DNA of 64,000 nucleotides from Synaphobranchus kaupii (taxonomy: Eukaryota; Chordata; Actinopteri; Anguilliformes; Synaphobranchidae). The notes under the pieces were generated by a model, which saw nothing but the letters and a program-made list of their open reading frames with translations, was not told the DNA's origin and made no database searches. This document shows positions 60,006 to 64,000 of this stretch, one piece after another. The position numbers and the translations under genes were made by a program. Each line of letters starts with the position of its first letter. Position 1 is the stretch's first letter. The stretch spans positions 120,126,222-120,190,221 of the forward strand of contig CM056376.1 in NCBI GenBank assembly GCA_029718625.1, written 5' to 3'.

Positions 60006-62549
60006 TGCTCTGCTAGAGAATCAGATTTGTGTCCGAAGTATCAAGCAAAACATCATTCAAAAGAACAATGCTCACTTCGGGGATCATATCCACTTTTATG
60101 ACAATGTTATTAACGTTAACATTATTGTCTTTGTTGTCACCAATTATGAAATTCACCCACGTAAGCTATTCTAAGTTGCCCAAGCCCCAAGTTCACATAG
60201 CTAACGTTACCTTGCAAAAGACAATTACATGAATGAAAGCTAGGCCAATAGATAATTTTCTTTTAGGCTGTACAGACTTCTGGGAAATATGAGTCTGTGT
60301 TACTAACGTGAAGCCTCTGTAAGCTTGTTTTGACATTTGAACGTCAGTCCACTGCTAGCTAGCAGGAAGGTCACGTTACTACAATGTACTATGAAGCAAA
60401 TCAAAACTCCTTATAAGTCCATCTCAGTACAGAAAACTGCAATAAAGATGGATGCCTTTTTAAAGAACATCACCTGTCTTTCAAATGACTGATGAGCAGA
60501 CAAAGTGCCTTTTATATTCAAGGAAACTGCTGTGGAATTTCTCATGGCCGTCTTTGCTGTCCTTGAAGGAGAGGGTCAGGTAAATAAGACAAACTTTTAA
60601 ACATGCTATTCATGGCACAGGCCGCTCGATTCGATGGATGTACAGAGTAGCCATATAGCCTACATGTTTTTACTTAACAGGCTACTATGAACTTACTTCA
60701 ATTACTATGAAGAAATGAATCCCGTCCGAAAAAGAATCCAATATAGGCTACGCTACGTAACTTTATATATTATAATAGCATACTATAACAATGACGTTGT
60801 TTTATGTGGCCAGCTGTAGGCTACTTATTAAGGCTACTTATTAGCAGTAGCCTATGGTAACGTGAAATTGGCTACTCAAATGTTTACTAGGTTAGCTCAA
60901 ATGTCCTTCTGTCGTTTTGATTCTCCCACTGACCCTGTAACATTTGTCAACCACATTTACATGAAATTGCCAACGTTGCCTTTTCTCATAAAATTAAGTT
61001 GTTGCCTCGTTTAACTCTAATAAATCACTACAATGCTGTTACATGTCAAAAAACCCTTGTCTTGCATAGGCTATGCACGGTGACTTCGTCATTCGCTAAC
61101 ATGCCATAATATTGCACTTTCATTTATTTGACATTCATGGTAAAGGACAGAATCCACACCTATGTCAATGCATGTGTCTTGTGTGTGCAGGTCTCTCTAA
61201 ATTTCCTTTCTTATGACTAATACATTTATATATCATCACTTAGCTACTCTAGCGTAGCTATAAATATATATCATCACTTAGCTATAAATGTGCAAAAAGT
61301 TGTGATATCTGATCAAAAAAATGTTTTCAACATAAAAATGCCAAGTTACTCACACATAGCAGTGTCTGTAAGTCATTAATTAAAACTTGCAAAAACTAGG
61401 TCTGCCGTTAAAAGTATTGATATCAAAATGAGGCCAAGTTACAACATACAGTATTGCCTACCTAGCTCACACTAATTAAACTAGTTATATTCCAAATCAA
61501 TGCTACCCAATCTTTCCTAAATTATTTCATGTAATTTGGCCCTGTGTTTTTTCATCTTACCATCTGAAGAGAATGTGGTCACTCAAAGTTCAGATGTCAA
61601 CTAACAAAAAACTGAAATATAACTGGGTGGTGCCAAATGGGAAGACAACACCACTTGGCCGATTCCTGCTTTGGTTTAGCCCCCATTACGTTTACAAACC
61701 CGCATAGATCCGCAGAGAGGGTCTGACATCTCCCCACTGATGCCTGTCTCCTTGCTTCTGCTCCTCATGCAGAGAGCAGATGTTTCGGGATCCAGTAGTC
61801 GTGTTCCTTGCCTCTGGGGGCCTTCCCTCGGAGAAGTTGTGAACGAACGCAAACCCCAAGCCAGCGCTCCATCGTGATTACTTATTCCTGAGGTGCTGGA
61901 CTGTCGAAATCCCCGCCACTGATTGATCACCACCCTGTCACCAAGTTGTTATAAATAAAGCCATCTGACACATCGACGTCCCCCATCTCAGCACCTCCTC
62001 TTCTTTGGGGTGATTGGGATGTGTTAGCGCCATCTTCATTTGCTCACCAACTTCCCAGAAATGTGAGGATGCTCTTTTCCCAGTTCCCCTTCCACTACAG
62101 ATGGGTGGGGTGGCCTGGGTTCACTATAGCCCACATCAACCTGTGGAATGAACCAACTGTTGGAAAAAGGTGATGGGCAGGAAGGGGGTGGGGACATTTA
62201 TTTTAGTTTATTATCATAAAGAATAACAAAATATTAACATATGTAACAATATATTATTATAAAATGCCTGTGTAAATGTGTTTCCTGACAGTACCTTCTA
62301 ATGGGTTTTTTTTTTTAAATCAAGGCCAGGGCTTTAAACTTGAGTACTAGAGTCTCATTGTTGATTCTGAAGCACAAATGTCATTTCATACATTGTAAAA
62401 GGCTTCTGTATCAATCATCAGGGCCTGTGCAAACATCAACAGCTCCCCCGTATGTAGATGGAAATGATGAATGACCCAGCATACATTGCTGGAACAAACC
62501 CTATAAATTATTAATTGCAGGCCCTATAGCCTAGATATCATTTACAGAT
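60006..62549. other. No gene recognised; one weak helicase-like motif
   Basis: Rich in GCTAGCTA and AACGTTA words common in fish transposon interiors, but no ends were found. A GC-richer block at about 61670-62110 includes a minus-strand stretch described under findings. Confidence 0.35.
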
Positions 62550-63502
62550 TCATCCCTGGGCTGTGTCATTAGTCAACAATAGCTGCATTTCTACAGTCAG
62601 GCCAGCCAGGTTGAGCATGAGCTTGAGGAAGTTTATGCCTAATGCATCAATCCAAAGGTTCAGACTGCTGACCTGGTTAGCTGGTCTACTTTCAGGCCTG
62701 GGAGGTGCCAACTTCACTCTAAATCCTTCCCAGACAGGGCCTACTTGGTGTTCTTGCCCTAGTTCTACAAAAAGATAGCCACTAACATCCGTATTTAGCT
62801 ACGTTTGATAACCCTGTTCTTGATCTGACTGGCCCACGGGGGAAAAATTATAAGATTCAATGATGGGCACCAAGAAGACATGGCAAAAGCACCACCAAAG
62901 CCTGGATGGGGCTATGGAAGAGAAATAAAAACTGTAGGTACTAGGTTTTACAACATTAGCATTAACTGTGGAATGCAGCTGCAGAGTTTAGTTGAGTCAG
63001 GTGTACATTTAGTATCAACTTTTTCCTACATTAGCCGATGATGTGCCAGGCCCTCCAGGCTACCAGCTGTCATCAGCACGTGATATGGCTCTCGTCTGAT
63101 CCGCACAAGCTGTCCTTTAGGTTTTCTGTGTGGGCCTGACGAGTGGAAAATAGTCACCAGCTTGCAGGCAAATCCATGTGAGAAGCACACTTTGTAGTTT
63201 TAGTGCTTCGGCTCTATTGGGTGGCTCATCCTGTTCTTGTTCATAGATCTGCACCACAGCCTGGTTTTGAATCTGACAGGTGCCAGTGCGAACTGTAGGC
63301 AGCCGCCCCACAGGACAAATGATAATTGGCTCTAGTGTTGCCCAGGAATGGTTTCAGTCAACCAGGATGACAGTGTGTCATTGTGCTCCAGCAAACCCCA
63401 CTGCACATAAAGTGTAATTGTCTGATCCATCTCATTCTTACCTGCGAACTGCAGTGTGATACTGACATCACATGGTTCAGAATGAAGAAAGTACATACTT
63501 TT
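62550..63502 (-). other. Protein-like minus-strand segments in shifting frames
   Basis: Reading the minus strand from 63502, one frame (to 63335) gives CDVSITLQFAGKNEMDQTI and YVQWGLLEHNDTLSSWL. A second (63353-63120) gives RLPTVRTGTCQIQNQAVV and LKLQSVLLTWICLQAGDYF. A third (63121-63029) gives PKGQLVRIRREPYHVLM. After a gap, a fourth (62798-62553) gives SGYLFVELGQEHQVGPVW and LNLWIDALGINFLKLMLNL. The composition looks protein-like, and three frames abut end to end as in a frameshifted pseudogene. However, runs of 55-80 codons occur by chance in this window. I recognise no family. Confidence 0.2.
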
Positions 63503-64000
63503 TTATTGGTGCAAATAGAAGATAATACAAACATGATTACAAACATAAATCTTACTGATGTTTAACTTTAAACAACAATGAGTAGTTAAAATGTAGCCCA
63601 ATAGCTCTAAAGTACATTTAAGTGACAATTGAATGTAGACAGCTATGCTACGATTTTGATACGACCATATAGCTGCAGTATTGAAGCAAATGGAGCTAGA
63701 AATCCATGACAGAAAACGTACTGTGTGACTATTTTGACCCAAGAAAAAATATAATTTTAATACTGAGTTACGCAAGTGACAGCGAACCGAGCATAACGCT
63801 GGCTTACTCTCATGAATGTGGGATTCCCAGCTGGCTAGCTAGCTAATTAGCAAGCTAGCTAACAATGTAGAAATGGACTACCATTTTAGCAAACTAGCCA
63901 TGAAAGTAAAAGGTTTTCCTGGTTATATTATGTTCATCTTGTCAAGATACTGGCTGATCTTGACCACCAAGCTGCTATTGTTAGTTACCGGGAGATATTT
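63503..64000. other. No gene recognised at the window end
   Basis: AT-rich DNA with a GCTAGCTAGCTAATTAGC palindromic patch at about 63833-63860. Confidence 0.4.

Overview
This window is vertebrate, almost certainly teleost fish, nuclear DNA. The evidence is the repeat content: Tc1/mariner elements including a Sleeping Beauty-class inverted repeat, a tRNA-headed V-SINE/DANA-like SINE, L2/CR1-type LINE 3' ends with (TTGAC)n tails, several palindromic non-autonomous DNA transposons, and many long CA, TAA and poly(G) tracts. The species cannot be named from the sequence. No intact protein-coding gene is visible, so the window reads as an intergenic region or a very long intron. Almost all open frames of 60 to 140 codons are chance frames, frames inside microsatellites, or frames inside transposon palindromes.

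Layout. 0-5 kb: a LINE-like tail, a perfect 20-bp hairpin, an in-frame 33-bp minisatellite, a GC-rich island, and a dead Tc1 transposase whose C-terminal region carries a four-copy 46-47 bp expansion. 5-17 kb: mostly unassigned AT-rich DNA, one TTAA-flanked element of 894 bp (11.4-12.3 kb), candidate conserved islands near 10.7 and 14.5-15.1 kb, and dense simple repeats at 15.8-16.9 kb. 17-21 kb: a hairpin MITE, a Sleeping Beauty-type left end, and a hAT-type MITE with a second MITE nested in it. 21-30 kb: microsatellites, another hairpin MITE, a SINE, an ACCAGCT-rich minisatellite and a 5'-truncated LINE on the minus strand.

31-43 kb: the main structural anomaly. A 4.9-kb segment ending at a 500-N gap is repeated as a 6.3-kb segment starting at the other edge of that gap. 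Both copies run exactly into the gap, and many of the differences seen are one-base indels or tract lengths. This is best read as an unmerged overlap or two haplotypes, not a real duplication. The longer copy contains a complete 546-bp palindromic hAT MITE with an 8-bp target duplication; the shorter copy lacks 1.32 kb beginning inside that palindrome.

43-64 kb: poly(C) and poly(G) tracts, a 147-bp MITE, a fold-back at 49.3 kb, a defective Tc1 element (50.3-51.4 kb, minus strand), one exon-like unit with good splice sites but a frameshift (52.36-52.69 kb), a third copy of the hairpin MITE inside a larger fold-back (54.6-55.3 kb), a 607-bp TTAA-flanked palindrome (58.2-58.8 kb), a 120-bp tandem duplication (59.8 kb), and weak protein-like minus-strand segments (62.5-63.5 kb).

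No coordinated gene system was found. What the window offers is a record of nested non-autonomous transposons, an assembly artefact that should be fixed before any copy-number claim, and one unrecognised exon-like fragment worth a protein search.
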